This document shows, one piece after another, positions 1 through 8,641 of a DNA stretch of 64,000 bases. Source of the stretch: Azospirillum ramasamyi (GTDB taxonomy: Bacteria; Pseudomonadota; Alphaproteobacteria; Azospirillales; Azospirillaceae); the NCBI RefSeq assembly GCF_003233655.1, contig NZ_CP029829.1, positions 1,436,978 through 1,500,977 of the forward strand, read 5' to 3'. Under the pieces are notes generated by a model. The model saw nothing but the letters and a program-made list of their open reading frames with translations, was not told the origin of the DNA and searched no databases. Both the position numbers and the translations under genes were made by a program. Numbering within the stretch: position 1 is the stretch's first letter; the number at the start of each line of letters is the position of its first letter.

Positions 1-1326
1 GATGGCGGACAGCGAGCGGGTGATGGCGCGCAATGCCGCCGGGTGGATGTCGATGTCGTGGATCTGGGCGGTGTGGAACAGGCGGATCATGTCGATCGGC
101 TGTTCCTTGAACTGCTTGTCGCTGCGGGCGTTCAGCCGCTCGCCGTCGACGATGAAGCCGTCCACGTCCTTGCGCCGGGCGACCGAGGCCAGACGCAGCA
201 GGTTGAACTTGGGCGGACGCTTCGATTCGGCCTCCAGCGCCGCGCAGAAGATGCGCGTCAGGTCGCCGACGTCCTTGGCGACCAGGAAATAGTGCTTCAT
301 GAAGCGCTCGACGCCCTTGGTGCCGGCATGGTCGGTGTAGCCCATGGCGGCGCCGATGCTGGTCTGGACGTCGAAGGTCAGGCGGTCTTCCAGCCGGCCG
401 GTCAGGTAATGCAGGTGGCAGCGCGCGGTCCACAGGAAGTTCTGCGCCTTGGCGAAGCGCTGCGCCTCCTCCGGCGTCAGCACCTTCTTGCCGACCAGCT
501 CGTCCACGCTCTCGACGCGGTAGAGATACTTGGCGATCCAGAACAGGGTCTGCAGGTCGCGCAGGCCGCCCTTGCCGTCCTTCAGGTTGGGTTCCAGCAC
601 ATAGCGGCTGTCGCCCATCTTCAGGTGGCGGTTGTCGCGCTCCGCCAGCTTGGCCTCGACGAATTCGGGGCCGGAGCCGGCGACGACCTCCTTGTCGTAG
701 CGCTTGCGCAACTCGGCGAACAGCTTGCCGGGGCCCCAGAGATAGCGCGATTCGAGGATGGCGGTGCGGATGGTGACGTCGGCCTTGGACTGGCGGATGC
801 AGTCGTCGACACTGCGCACGGCATGTCCGACCTTCAGCCCCAGATCCCACAGGATGTAGAGCATGTATTCGACCACCTGCTCCACCCGCGGCGTGCGCTT
901 GTAGGGAAGCAGGAACAGCAGGTCGATGTCGGAGAAGGGCGCCAGCTCGCCACGGCCATAGCCGCCGGTCGCCGCCACGTCGAACACCTCGCCGGAGGTC
1001 GGGTTGGCGGTGGGGAAGATGAAGCGGACGGTGAAGTCGGCCAGCGTGCCCACCACCCGGTCGGCGAGGTAGCAGTTCTCCCGCACGCATTGCTCGCCCG
1101 ACCCGCCGTCGTCGAAGCGCCGCCGCACCTCCGCCCGGCCGTCGGCCAGCGCCTTGCGCAGGCAGGCGATCAGCGCCGGGCGCAGCTTGTCGCCGGTGCC
1201 GTGCTCGGCGACCAGATCCTCAAGTTCTCCCGACAGCTTGCGGCGGGAGATGATGGCGCGCTTGTTGGGAATGGCCAGCGCGGCGGGTTCGGGCGGCGTC
1301 GGCGTCTTGGAGCGGGCGGACAGCAT
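1..1326 (-). CDS. glnD: GlnD, [PII] uridylyltransferase/uridylyl-removing enzyme (3' part missing)
   Basis: GlnD senses glutamine and uridylylates or deuridylylates PII signal proteins, controlling glutamine synthetase and nitrogen fixation in this group. Translation from the ATG at 1326 gives about 442 of the usual 900 or more residues; the gene runs out of the window at base 1. Around residue 120 the nucleotidyltransferase signature GGYGRGELAPFSDIDLL is present, with the paired aspartates that bind metal. Further on comes the family block DGKGGLRDLQTLFWIAKY. The HD (uridylyl-removing) and ACT domains would lie beyond the window. A long plus-strand frame over the same bases is only its shadow. 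Confidence 0.95.
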   Translation of the reverse strand, partial: MLSARSKTPTPPEPAALAIPNKRAIISRRKLSGELEDLVAEHGTGDKLRPALIACLRKALADGRAEVRRRFDDGGSGEQCVRENCYLADRVVGTLADFTVRFIFPTANPTSGEVFDVAATGGYGRGELAPFSDIDLLFLLPYKRTPRVEQVVEYMLYILWDLGLKVGHAVRSVDDCIRQSKADVTIRTAILESRYLWGPGKLFAELRKRYDKEVVAGSGPEFVEAKLAERDNRHLKMGDSRYVLEPNLKDGKGGLRDLQTLFWIAKYLYRVESVDELVGKKVLTPEEAQRFAKAQNFLWTARCHLHYLTGRLEDRLTFDVQTSIGAAMGYTDHAGTKGVERFMKHYFLVAKDVGDLTRIFCAALEAESKRPPKFNLLRLASVARRKDVDGFIVDGERLNARSDKQFKEQPIDMIRLFHTAQIHDIDIHPAALRAITRSLSAI

Positions 1327-1440
1327 CGGTCGGGGAAAACCTCGGGCGTTCTGGCGGCTTTCGGGCGGTCCGGAACGGCCGCGGCGGACACTATAGCGGT
1401 AAAGCCTCCAGGTAGCACGCCCGCACTCGAAAACCAGCCC

Positions 1441-1476
1441 CGCCGCCATGTGGCAGTGACGGCCGTCACAGCGGCG
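1441..1476. promoter_or_regulatory. Palindromic site between glnD and the next gene
   Basis: A perfect 14-bp palindrome, GTGACGGCCGTCAC (1456-1469), is nested inside outer arms CGCCGC and GCGGCG (1441-1446 and 1471-1476). It lies about 115 bp upstream of glnD and 55 bp upstream of the plus-strand gene at 1531. It could be an operator or an RNA hairpin; I do not recognise a cognate regulator. Confidence 0.3.
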
Positions 1477-1530
1477 CACGGATTGCGCTGACAGACTGTC
1501 CCGCATGGATCGGAACAGGGGAGACGGACC

Positions 1531-1878
1531 ATGACCGGCGGGAAGAGCGTGGCGCGCGCTGCGAGAGAGCCCTCGGCCAAGGCGCGGCGGGAGTTGGCGG
1601 CGCTGAACGATGCGCTGACGCTGGCCGAGCGGGGGCTGGGCCGCAACTCGACGGCGGCGCTGATGGCGCGGCTGCTGAGGGTGGCGGCGATGCATCCGCG
1701 CTCTGTGGACGACACGCTGATGTGGCAGGTCACCGATCTCGTCACCGGCGACGACGTGTCGGACGCCGTGAAGCTGACGATGATCCGCATGGGCTGGGCG
1801 TCCATCGTCCAGGCGCAGTACCGGGCGCATGGCCTGCGGATGGTGGAGCGGCAGGCGGCGGTGAAGGCGGCGGCGTGA
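1531..1878 (+). CDS. Hypothetical protein, 115 residues
   Basis: I do not recognise this protein. It is a soluble-looking, helix-prone sequence with no signal peptide or membrane segment. The first 20 residues are basic and alanine-rich, followed by a middle part (about residues 25-95) rich in Leu, Ala and Met with the segment DDTLMWQVTDLVTGDDVSDA. The start ATG is preceded by GGGGAGACGG, a reasonable ribosome binding site. It stands alone between glnD (opposite strand) and the ydcF-like gene. Codon use is strongly GC3-biased like its neighbours, which supports coding. Confidence 0.65.
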   Translation: MTGGKSVARAAREPSAKARRELAALNDALTLAERGLGRNSTAALMARLLRVAAMHPRSVDDTLMWQVTDLVTGDDVSDAVKLTMIRMGWASIVQAQYRAHGLRMVERQAAVKAAA

Positions 1879-1995
1879 GGTAAAGCCGCTGTCGAAGCGT
1901 TCCACGGCGACCGCCCTCTCCCGCTCCGGGAAAGGAATTGAGCCCGGTTGCCCATGGGCGACCGCCGCGCTTATGCTGGCCTCCCCTTCACGGCC

Positions 1996-2802
1996 ATGGA
2001 CCATCCGGTGCTGTCCTTCATCCTGTCGAAGCTGTTCTGGGCCGTGGCGGCGCCGGGCAATGCGCTGGTTCTGACGGTGGCGCTGGGGGCGATTTTGCTG
2101 TGGACGCGACGCTGGCGGCGGGCGGGCAAGCGGATGGTGACGCTGGCGGCGGTCCTGCTGGCGCTGGTCACCTACACCGGGTTGGGCGCGCTGGTGGCGC
2201 TGCCGCTGGAGAACCGCTTTCCGAGGGCCGAGCCGGAGGGGCGCATCGACGGCATCATCATGCTGGGCGGCGCGCTCAACCCGCCGATCACCGTCGACCG
2301 CGGCGATCCCTCCCTCAACGACGCGGCGGAACGGATCCTGGGCTTTGCGGACCTCGTCCGCCGCCATCCCGAGGCGAAGGCCGTCTTCACCGGCGGATCG
2401 GGCCGGCTGCTGGGGCAGGAATACAAGGAGGACGCGACCGCCCGCGCCGCGCTGGCGCAGGCCGGCATCCCCGAGGACCGCGTGATCTACGAGGCGCAAT
2501 CCCGAAACACCTGGGAAAACGCCGTGCTGAGCAAGGAACTGGTGAAGCCGGCCCCGGGAGAACGCTGGGTGCTCGTCACCTCCGCCATGCACATGCCGCG
2601 GTCGGTCGGCATCTTCCGCGCCGTCGGCTGGGAGGTGATCCCCTACCCCGTCGATTACCGCACCCGGACCGGCGCCAAGCCCTATCTGCGCTTCGAGTTC
2701 GGGCAGAATCTGGTGATCCTCGACGATGCGGTGCGGGAATGGATCGGCCTGACCGCCTATCGGCTGATGGGCCGCACCACGGCGCTGTTCCCGGCCCCCT
2801 GA
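1996..2802 (+). CDS. YdcF/ElyC/SanA family (DUF218) membrane-anchored protein
   Basis: DUF218 proteins of the YdcF/SanA/ElyC type are inner-membrane-anchored Rossmann-like proteins linked to envelope and peptidoglycan precursor integrity; the reaction is not firmly known. The 268-residue protein begins with two hydrophobic segments (about residues 5-30 and 45-65). The DUF218 core follows with family blocks DGIIMLGGAL, KAVFTGGSGRL, the E-S-R-N-T-W-E-N motif and TSAMHMPRSVGIF. An in-frame ATG exists 16 codons upstream at 1948, but the sequence from 1996 (MDHPVLSF) looks like the family N-terminus. The stop codon lies inside the first copy of a 23-bp tandem repeat. Confidence 0.85.
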   Translation: MDHPVLSFILSKLFWAVAAPGNALVLTVALGAILLWTRRWRRAGKRMVTLAAVLLALVTYTGLGALVALPLENRFPRAEPEGRIDGIIMLGGALNPPITVDRGDPSLNDAAERILGFADLVRRHPEAKAVFTGGSGRLLGQEYKEDATARAALAQAGIPEDRVIYEAQSRNTWENAVLSKELVKPAPGERWVLVTSAMHMPRSVGIFRAVGWEVIPYPVDYRTRTGAKPYLRFEFGQNLVILDDAVREWIGLTAYRLMGRTTALFPAP

Positions 2803-2865
2803 TCCGCGGGATCATGGCTCCCTGATCCGCGGGATCATGGCTCCCTGATCCGCGGGATCATGGCC
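2797..2865. repeat. Three tandem copies of a 23-bp hairpin-forming unit
   Basis: The unit CCCTGATCCGCGGGATCATG plus GCT occurs at 2797-2819, 2820-2842 and 2843-2865; the third copy ends in GCC. Each unit holds a small inverted repeat TGATCC-GCG-GGATCA. The first copy supplies the stop codon of the ydcF-like gene and the array ends about 115 bp before rlpA. It may act as a weak terminator or protein-binding array. Confidence 0.85.
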
Positions 2866-2980
2866 GGCCCTGTGTCATCGTGCTTCCCCGCATTTGCAGG
2901 CATTGGCGTGGCCGTGCCACTCGGCTAGAGTGCCGCCGCCTTGGCGGTTCGAGGCGACCGGGAATCGAGGGGTTTGGCGG

Positions 2981-3982
2981 ATGCGTCGCTGGCGCGGGGT
3001 GGGCAGGATCGTCGTGCTGGTCGGCGTGGCAACGCTCGCCGCCTGCGCGCAGAAGCCCGCCGGCAGCGGCTCCGGCCTGCCGACCAGCGGCGTCTACAAG
3101 CTGGGCAAGCCCTATCAGATCGCCGGCGTCTGGTATTATCCCAAGGAAGACTACGGCTACGACGAGACGGGCATCGCCTCGTGGTACGGGCCGGGCTTCC
3201 ACGCGAAGAACACCGCCAACGGCGAGATCTACGACCAGGACGAGCTGACCGCCGCCCACAGGACGCTGCCGATGCCGAGCCTGGTGCGCGTCACCAACCT
3301 GGACAACGGCCGCTCCATCGTGGTGCGGGTGAACGACCGCGGCCCTTTCGCCAACGGCCGGATCATCGACATGTCGCGCCGCGGCGCCCAGCTGCTGGGT
3401 TTCGACGGTCCCGGCACGGCCAAGGTCCGCGTCCAGATCCTGGCGGAGGAGAGCCGGGCCATCGCCGCCGCCGCGCGGCTGGGAACCCCGGCCCCGCTGC
3501 TGGCGGAGGTCGACGGCCCGCCGCCCAAGGCCGCCCCGCGCGGCCGGATCGAACAGGCCGGGCCGTCGGGTCCGGCGACGGCGGTGTCGGCGGCCGGCCA
3601 GTGGGCGGCCGGCCAGTCGGCCTCGACCGGCGCGCCGCGTCCGGCGGTGGTCGGCGCCCCGGTGCCGCCGCCCGCCACCGTCTCCGGCAGCATGTCGGAA
3701 GGCCGGTTCGTGCCGGCGCCGGTGGTGGCGCAGATGCCGGTGAAGCCGCAGGAGGCGATCTATGTGCAGGTCGGCGCCTTCGGCAGCGAGGAGAATGTGG
3801 CGAAGGCCCGCGCCCGGCTGTCCGCCATGGGCCAGCGCGCCGACGTCAGCCTGACGCGGTCGGGCGGCCTGTCCCTGCATCGCGTCAGGGTCGGGCCGCT
3901 GGACAGCGTCGATCGTGCCGACACCCTGCTCAACCAGATCTTACAGGCCGGCCTTACGGAGGCCAAAATCGTGGTGGATTGA
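2981..3982 (+). CDS. rlpA: RlpA-like septal ring lytic transglycosylase lipoprotein with SPOR domain
   Basis: RlpA cleaves peptidoglycan glycan strands that lack stem peptides, at division sites. The 333-residue product starts with a lipoprotein signal (VGVATLAAC, lipobox Cys about residue 22). The double-psi beta-barrel follows (about residues 60-155) with GIASWYGPGFHAKNTANGE and RVNDRGPFANGRIIDMS, which carry the family's catalytic Asp and conserved residues. A Pro/Ala-rich linker leads to a C-terminal SPOR domain (about residues 255-333, YVQVGAFGSEENVAKAR) that binds denuded septal glycans. The start at 2981 is chosen for the lipoprotein signal and the upstream GAGGGG. The adjacent carboxypeptidase fits a cell-wall remodelling pair. 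Confidence 0.95.
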   Translation: MRRWRGVGRIVVLVGVATLAACAQKPAGSGSGLPTSGVYKLGKPYQIAGVWYYPKEDYGYDETGIASWYGPGFHAKNTANGEIYDQDELTAAHRTLPMPSLVRVTNLDNGRSIVVRVNDRGPFANGRIIDMSRRGAQLLGFDGPGTAKVRVQILAEESRAIAAAARLGTPAPLLAEVDGPPPKAAPRGRIEQAGPSGPATAVSAAGQWAAGQSASTGAPRPAVVGAPVPPPATVSGSMSEGRFVPAPVVAQMPVKPQEAIYVQVGAFGSEENVAKARARLSAMGQRADVSLTRSGGLSLHRVRVGPLDSVDRADTLLNQILQAGLTEAKIVVD

Positions 3983-4055
3983 TCCGGCCGACCGAAACCC
4001 ACCGCGATCGCTCTGCCGAGCGCCTGTGACCGAGTGCCCTTGGAGGATTGTTGCC

Positions 4056-5246
4056 ATGAACGCTGTTGTCGTCCGCCTCTGCGCCGTTTTCGGCCGTTCC
4101 GCCGCCCTCGCGGCCGGAATCGCGATGGCCGGGGCCACGATAGGCGCCGGCATGACCGCGGTGTCCGTGCAGGCCGCGACCATCGACACCATCGCCAAGC
4201 AGGCGATCCTGATCGACCTGACCTCGAACACCGTGCTGTTCGAGAAGAACGCCGACGAGCGCATGGCTCCGTCGTCGATGAGCAAGATCATGACCGCCTA
4301 CCTGACCTTCGAGGCGATCAAGGCCGGCCGCCTGACGCTGGAGAGCACGCTGCCGGTCAGCGAGCGGGCGTGGCGGATGCAGGGCTCCAAGATGTTCGTG
4401 GAGCTTCACAACAACATCAAGGTCGACGATCTGGTCAAGGGCATGATCGTCCAGTCCGGCAACGACGCCTGCATCGTGCTGGCCGAGGGGCTGGCCGGGT
4501 CGGAAGGGGCCTTCGCGGAGCAGGCGAACCGCAAGGCGCGCGAGCTGGGGCTGAAGAACACCAACCTCGTCAACTCCACCGGCTGGCCCGACCCGAACCA
4601 CTACATGACCGCCCGCGATCTGGCGCTGCTGGCCGAGCACCTGATCAAGGATTTCCCGGAATACTACCACTACTATTCGATCCGGGAGTTCAAGTACCAC
4701 AACATCAACCAGGGCAACCGCAACCCGCTGCTCTATCGCGGCATGGACGTGGACGGCATGAAGACCGGCCACACCGAAGCCGGCGGATACGGCCTGACCG
4801 CGTCGGGCGAGCGCGAGGGGCGCCGCCTGCTGCTGGTGGTCAACGGCCTGCCCAACATGCAGGCGCGCGCCGACGAATCGGCCCGCCTGATCGAATGGGG
4901 CTTCCGTGAATTCGCCTCCTACACGCTCTACAAGGGCGGCGAGACGATCGAGCAGGTGCCGGTCTGGCTGGGCGAGCAGGAAACCGTTCCGGTCACCGTG
5001 CCGCAGAACCTGAGCGTCACCATGGGCCGCGCCGACCGTCCCGGCATGAAGGTGTCGCTGGTCACCAACGCGCCCGTGTCCGCGCCGATCAAGAAGGGCG
5101 ACACGGTGGGCAAGCTGGTGATCTCCGCCCCCGGCTTCCCGGGCAAGGAGGTGCCGGTGGTGGCCGCCCAGGACGTGCCGAAGGCCGGCTTCGTCGGCCG
5201 CGCCTTCGCCGCCGCCAAGTATCTCGTCTTCGGCAACAGCCTGTGA
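4056..5246 (+). CDS. D-alanyl-D-alanine carboxypeptidase (PBP5/6-type, DacC/DacF family)
   Basis: This serine peptidase removes the terminal D-Ala from peptidoglycan pentapeptides in the periplasm. The 396-residue protein has a signal peptide (cleavage expected after VQA, near residue 40). The three active-site motifs of peptidase S11 are visible: SxxK as APSSMSKIMTAY, SxN as QSGNDACIVLAEG, and KTG as GMKTGHTEAGGYG. The C-terminal 90 residues form the PBP5 beta domain. GGAGG at 4042 precedes the ATG by about 9 bases. It lies 73 bp after rlpA and overlaps tmk by 4 bp (GTGA), so the two are probably cotranscribed. Confidence 0.95.
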   Translation: MNAVVVRLCAVFGRSAALAAGIAMAGATIGAGMTAVSVQAATIDTIAKQAILIDLTSNTVLFEKNADERMAPSSMSKIMTAYLTFEAIKAGRLTLESTLPVSERAWRMQGSKMFVELHNNIKVDDLVKGMIVQSGNDACIVLAEGLAGSEGAFAEQANRKARELGLKNTNLVNSTGWPDPNHYMTARDLALLAEHLIKDFPEYYHYYSIREFKYHNINQGNRNPLLYRGMDVDGMKTGHTEAGGYGLTASGEREGRRLLLVVNGLPNMQARADESARLIEWGFREFASYTLYKGGETIEQVPVWLGEQETVPVTVPQNLSVTMGRADRPGMKVSLVTNAPVSAPIKKGDTVGKLVISAPGFPGKEVPVVAAQDVPKAGFVGRAFAAAKYLVFGNSL

Positions 5247-5917
5247 CCGTGACGACCATGCCGACCTCTCCACAACGCGGGCGTTTCATCACGCTGGAAG
5301 GCGGCGAAGGGGCCGGCAAGTCGACGCAGCTGCGCCGGCTGGCCGACACCCTGCGGGAAACCCTGCGCGCCCGCGGCGCCGAGCTGGTGACGACGCGCGA
5401 GCCGGGCGGGTCGCCGGGGGCGGAGGAGATCCGCGCCCTGCTGGTGACCGGCGAGACCGGCCGCTGGAGCCCGGTGACGGAGGCGCTGCTGCACACCGCC
5501 GCCCGCCGCGACCATCTGGAACGCACGGTGTGGCCGGCCTTGGAGGCCGGGAACTGGGTGCTGTGCGACCGCTTCTTCGACAGCACCATGGCCTATCAGG
5601 GCTATGGGCTGGGGCTGGGGCGCGGGTCGGTGGAGACCTTGCAGACCGCTGCGCTGGGCGGCTTCCGCCCCGACCTGACCCTGATCCTCGACATCGACGT
5701 CGAGACGGGGCTGCGCCGCGCGGTGGCGCGCCATGGCGGCGAGGACCGCTATGAGCGGATGGACATCGGCTTTCACCAGCGGCTGCGCGACGGCTTCCTC
5801 GACATCGCCCGGCGGGAGCCGGAGCGCTGCGCGGTGGTCGATGCCGACGCCGACCCCGACACCGTGCAGGCGCGCATCTGGAGCGCAGTATCCAGCCGTC
5901 TGGGGTTGCCGTCGTGA
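5243..5917 (+). CDS. tmk: Thymidylate kinase
   Basis: Tmk phosphorylates dTMP to dTDP in the cytoplasm. The P-loop FITLEGGEGAGKSTQ lies at about residues 14-28. The thymidine-binding segment REPGGSPGAEEIR and the LID-region signature DRFFDSTMAYQGYG follow, as in bacterial Tmk of about 205-215 residues. A GTG at 5243 overlaps the carboxypeptidase stop; an ATG five codons later (5258) is an alternative start. The stop overlaps holB by 4 bp. The tmk-holB order is a widely conserved arrangement. Confidence 0.97.
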   Translation: MTVTTMPTSPQRGRFITLEGGEGAGKSTQLRRLADTLRETLRARGAELVTTREPGGSPGAEEIRALLVTGETGRWSPVTEALLHTAARRDHLERTVWPALEAGNWVLCDRFFDSTMAYQGYGLGLGRGSVETLQTAALGGFRPDLTLILDIDVETGLRRAVARHGGEDRYERMDIGFHQRLRDGFLDIARREPERCAVVDADADPDTVQARIWSAVSSRLGLPS

Positions 5918-7029
5918 GCAAGGCGCGCACCCCGGCATCCGCCGCCCCTGCGGAAGACGCGCTCGCTCCCCGGCGCAACCCGGACCTCGTCGGTCATGAG
6001 GAGGCCGAGCGGCTGCTGCTGGAGGCGTGGAATTCCGGCCGGCTGCCGCATGCCTGGCTGATCGGCGGGACGCCGGGAATCGGCAAGGCGACGCTGGCCT
6101 TCCGCTTCGCCCGCTTCGTCCTGGCGCAGGATGCGCCGGGGGACAGCCTGTTCGGCGGAAACGCTCCGGTCACCTCGCTGCATATCGGCCCCGACCATCC
6201 GGTGTTCCGCCGGGTGGCGTCGGGCGGCCATGCCGACCTGCTGACCATCGAGCGCCAGCGCGACGAGAAGAAGGACCGGCTGAAGCGCGACATCGCGGTG
6301 GACGACGTGCGCAAGATCGGCCCCTTCCTGCGCCGCACCTCGGCGGAAGGCGGCTGGCGCGTCGCGGTGATCGACGGCGCCGACCGCATGAACCTGAGCG
6401 GCCTGAACGCCATCCTGAAGATCCTGGAGGAGCCGCCGCCCGGCGCCCTGCTGCTGCTGGTCAGCGACAATCCCGGCGGCATGCTGCCGACAATCCGCTC
6501 GCGCTGCCGCAAGCTGACGCTGAAGCCGCTAGCCGAAGAGACGGTGATCGAACTGCTGGGACGGCACCGGCCGGACATCGCCGCCGACGACCGCCCGGCG
6601 CTGGCCCGCCTGTCGGAGGGCAGCGTCGGCCGCGCCATCGACCTTGCCGATGCGGGCGGGCTGGCGCTCTACCGCGAGATGATCGGGCTGCTGTCCGACC
6701 TGCCGCGCATCGACATCGTCGCCGCCCACGCCTTCGCCGACAAGCTGACCCGCAAACAGGACGACGGGATGTTCGAGACGGCGACCGAGCTGCTGGTCTG
6801 GTGGCTCGCCCGCTTCGCCCGCTCGCTCGCCCGCGGATGCTGGCCGGCGGAGGTGGTGCCGGGCGAGGCCGCCCTGATGACCCGATTGGCGAATGCCCGC
6901 GGTCTTGAACGTTGGGTGGAGGTGTGGGAAAAGGTTCAGCGTCTTTTCGCGCGCGCGGAATCCGCAAACCTGGACCGCAAGCAGGTGGTCCTGAACGCCC
7001 TGTCGGCGCTGGAAACGGCCGCCGCCTAG
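5914..7029 (+). CDS. holB: DNA polymerase III delta' subunit
   Basis: HolB is a clamp-loader subunit that helps place the beta clamp on DNA. The 371-residue protein carries an AAA+ fold: the Walker A-like WLIGGTPGIGKATLAF at about residues 48-63, the Walker B/sensor region WRVAVIDGADRMNLSGLNAI and the clamp-loader motif ILKILEEPPPGALLLLVSDN. The SRC motif (IRSRCRKL) is present. The zinc-module cysteines of classical delta'/gamma are not evident, which is common in alphaproteobacterial HolB. The start is GTG, overlapping the tmk stop. Confidence 0.95.
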   Translation: MSKARTPASAAPAEDALAPRRNPDLVGHEEAERLLLEAWNSGRLPHAWLIGGTPGIGKATLAFRFARFVLAQDAPGDSLFGGNAPVTSLHIGPDHPVFRRVASGGHADLLTIERQRDEKKDRLKRDIAVDDVRKIGPFLRRTSAEGGWRVAVIDGADRMNLSGLNAILKILEEPPPGALLLLVSDNPGGMLPTIRSRCRKLTLKPLAEETVIELLGRHRPDIAADDRPALARLSEGSVGRAIDLADAGGLALYREMIGLLSDLPRIDIVAAHAFADKLTRKQDDGMFETATELLVWWLARFARSLARGCWPAEVVPGEAALMTRLANARGLERWVEVWEKVQRLFARAESANLDRKQVVLNALSALETAAA

Positions 7030-7080
7030 CGTTATCTGAGAACCTGCTCGTTGACCCTGACCTGAAAGAAAGTGCCGCAA

Positions 7081-8631
7081 ATGGCCGGGCCGAAGACCTT
7101 CTACCTGACGACGCCGATCTATTACGTGAACGACGTGCCGCACATCGGCCACGCCTACACGACGCTTGCCTGCGACGTCCTCGCCCGGTTCATGCGGCTC
7201 GACGGCTATGACGTGAAGTTCCTGACCGGCACCGACGAGCACGGCCAGAAGGTGGAGAAGTCGGCGGAGAAGGCCGGCATCCCGCCGCAGGACTTCACCG
7301 ACCGGGTATCGCGGAACTTCCGCGATCTCGTGTCGCTGATGAACTATTCCAACGACGACTTCATCCGCACCACCGAGCCGCGCCACGTCAAGTCGGCGCA
7401 GGCGCTGTGGACGGTGCTGAAGGAGAAGGGCGAGATTTATCTCGGCTCCTACGCCGGCTGGTATTCGGTTCGCGACGAGGCCTTCTATGGCGAGGACGAA
7501 CTGACCACCAATGCCGAGGGCAAGAAGATCGCACCGACCGGCGCCGAATGCGAATGGGTCGAGGAGCCGTCCTACTTCTTCAAGCTCTCGGCCTGGCAGG
7601 ACCGGCTGATCGAGTTCTATGAGCGCAACCCGGACTTCATCGCGCCGGCCGGCAAGCGCAACGAGGTGATGGCCTTCGTCAAGTCGGGGCTGAAGGATCT
7701 GTCGGTCAGCCGCACCACCTTCAAGTGGGGCATCCCGGTGCCGGGCGACGACGCCCACATCATGTATGTCTGGCTCGACGCGCTGGCGAACTACATCACC
7801 GCCGTCGGCTATCCCGACACCACGGGCGAGTACGCCAAGTACTGGCCGGCCGACCTGCACATGGTCGGCAAGGACATCCTGCGCTTCCACGCCGTCTATT
7901 GGCCGGCCTTCCTGATGGCCGCCGGTCTGGAGCCGCCCCGCCGCGTGTTCGCCCATGGCTGGTGGACCATCGAAGGCCAGAAGATGTCCAAGTCCCTCGG
8001 CAACGTCATCGCGCCGGAGACGCTGGTCAACACCTACGGCCTCGACCAGACCCGCTATTTCCTGCTGCGCGAAGTGCCGTTCGGCAATGACGGCGACTTC
8101 TCGCACAAGCAGATGGTCAACCGGATCAACGGCAACCTCGCCAACGACTACGGCAATCTGGTGCAGCGCGTCCTGTCGATGATCGGCAAGAACTGCGGCG
8201 CCGCGGTGCCGACGCCGGGCGCGTTCACCGAGGCAGACAACGCGCTGCTCGGCTCGGCCTACGGCATGCTGGACATCGTGCGGGCGGAGATCAGGGCGCA
8301 GGCCTTCCACAAGGCGCTGGACGCCATCTGGGCCGTGGTCGGCGACGCCAACCGCTATGTCGACGAACAGGCCCCCTGGGCGCTGAAGAAGACCGACCCG
8401 GCGCGCATGGCGACCGTGCTGTATGTGCTGGCCGAGACGATCCGCCATCTCGCCATCCTGACCCAGCCGGTGATGCCGGATTCCTCCGCCAAGATCCTCG
8501 ACCTGCTGGCTCTGGGGCCGGACGCGCGCGGCTTCGGCACGCTGGGGCCGTCGGGGGCGCTGGCCGCCGGCACGCCGCTGCCGACGCCGCAGGGCGTCTT
8601 CCCGCGTTACGTCGAAGAACCGAAGGCCTGA
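7081..8631 (+). CDS. metG: Methionyl-tRNA synthetase
   Basis: MetG charges tRNA-Met with methionine. The class I signature HIGH is seen in NDVPHIGHAYTT near the N-terminus and KMSKS in EGQKMSKSLGNVI at about residue 300. At 516 residues it is the short form lacking the C-terminal tRNA-binding/dimerisation domain, and the zinc-knuckle cysteines are absent. A GTG three codons upstream (7072) is possible, but AAGAAAG just before it is better placed for the ATG at 7081. It is followed 10 bp later by tatD. Confidence 0.97.
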   Translation: MAGPKTFYLTTPIYYVNDVPHIGHAYTTLACDVLARFMRLDGYDVKFLTGTDEHGQKVEKSAEKAGIPPQDFTDRVSRNFRDLVSLMNYSNDDFIRTTEPRHVKSAQALWTVLKEKGEIYLGSYAGWYSVRDEAFYGEDELTTNAEGKKIAPTGAECEWVEEPSYFFKLSAWQDRLIEFYERNPDFIAPAGKRNEVMAFVKSGLKDLSVSRTTFKWGIPVPGDDAHIMYVWLDALANYITAVGYPDTTGEYAKYWPADLHMVGKDILRFHAVYWPAFLMAAGLEPPRRVFAHGWWTIEGQKMSKSLGNVIAPETLVNTYGLDQTRYFLLREVPFGNDGDFSHKQMVNRINGNLANDYGNLVQRVLSMIGKNCGAAVPTPGAFTEADNALLGSAYGMLDIVRAEIRAQAFHKALDAIWAVVGDANRYVDEQAPWALKKTDPARMATVLYVLAETIRHLAILTQPVMPDSSAKILDLLALGPDARGFGTLGPSGALAAGTPLPTPQGVFPRYVEEPKA

Positions 8632-8641
8632 GTTTTCCCTG

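Noticed and set aside
43-1491. 482-residue plus-strand frame over glnD
   Set aside because: It is antisense to GlnD, which shows clear nucleotidyltransferase motifs; the frame is His/Val/Ala-rich shadow sequence typical of GC-rich genomes.
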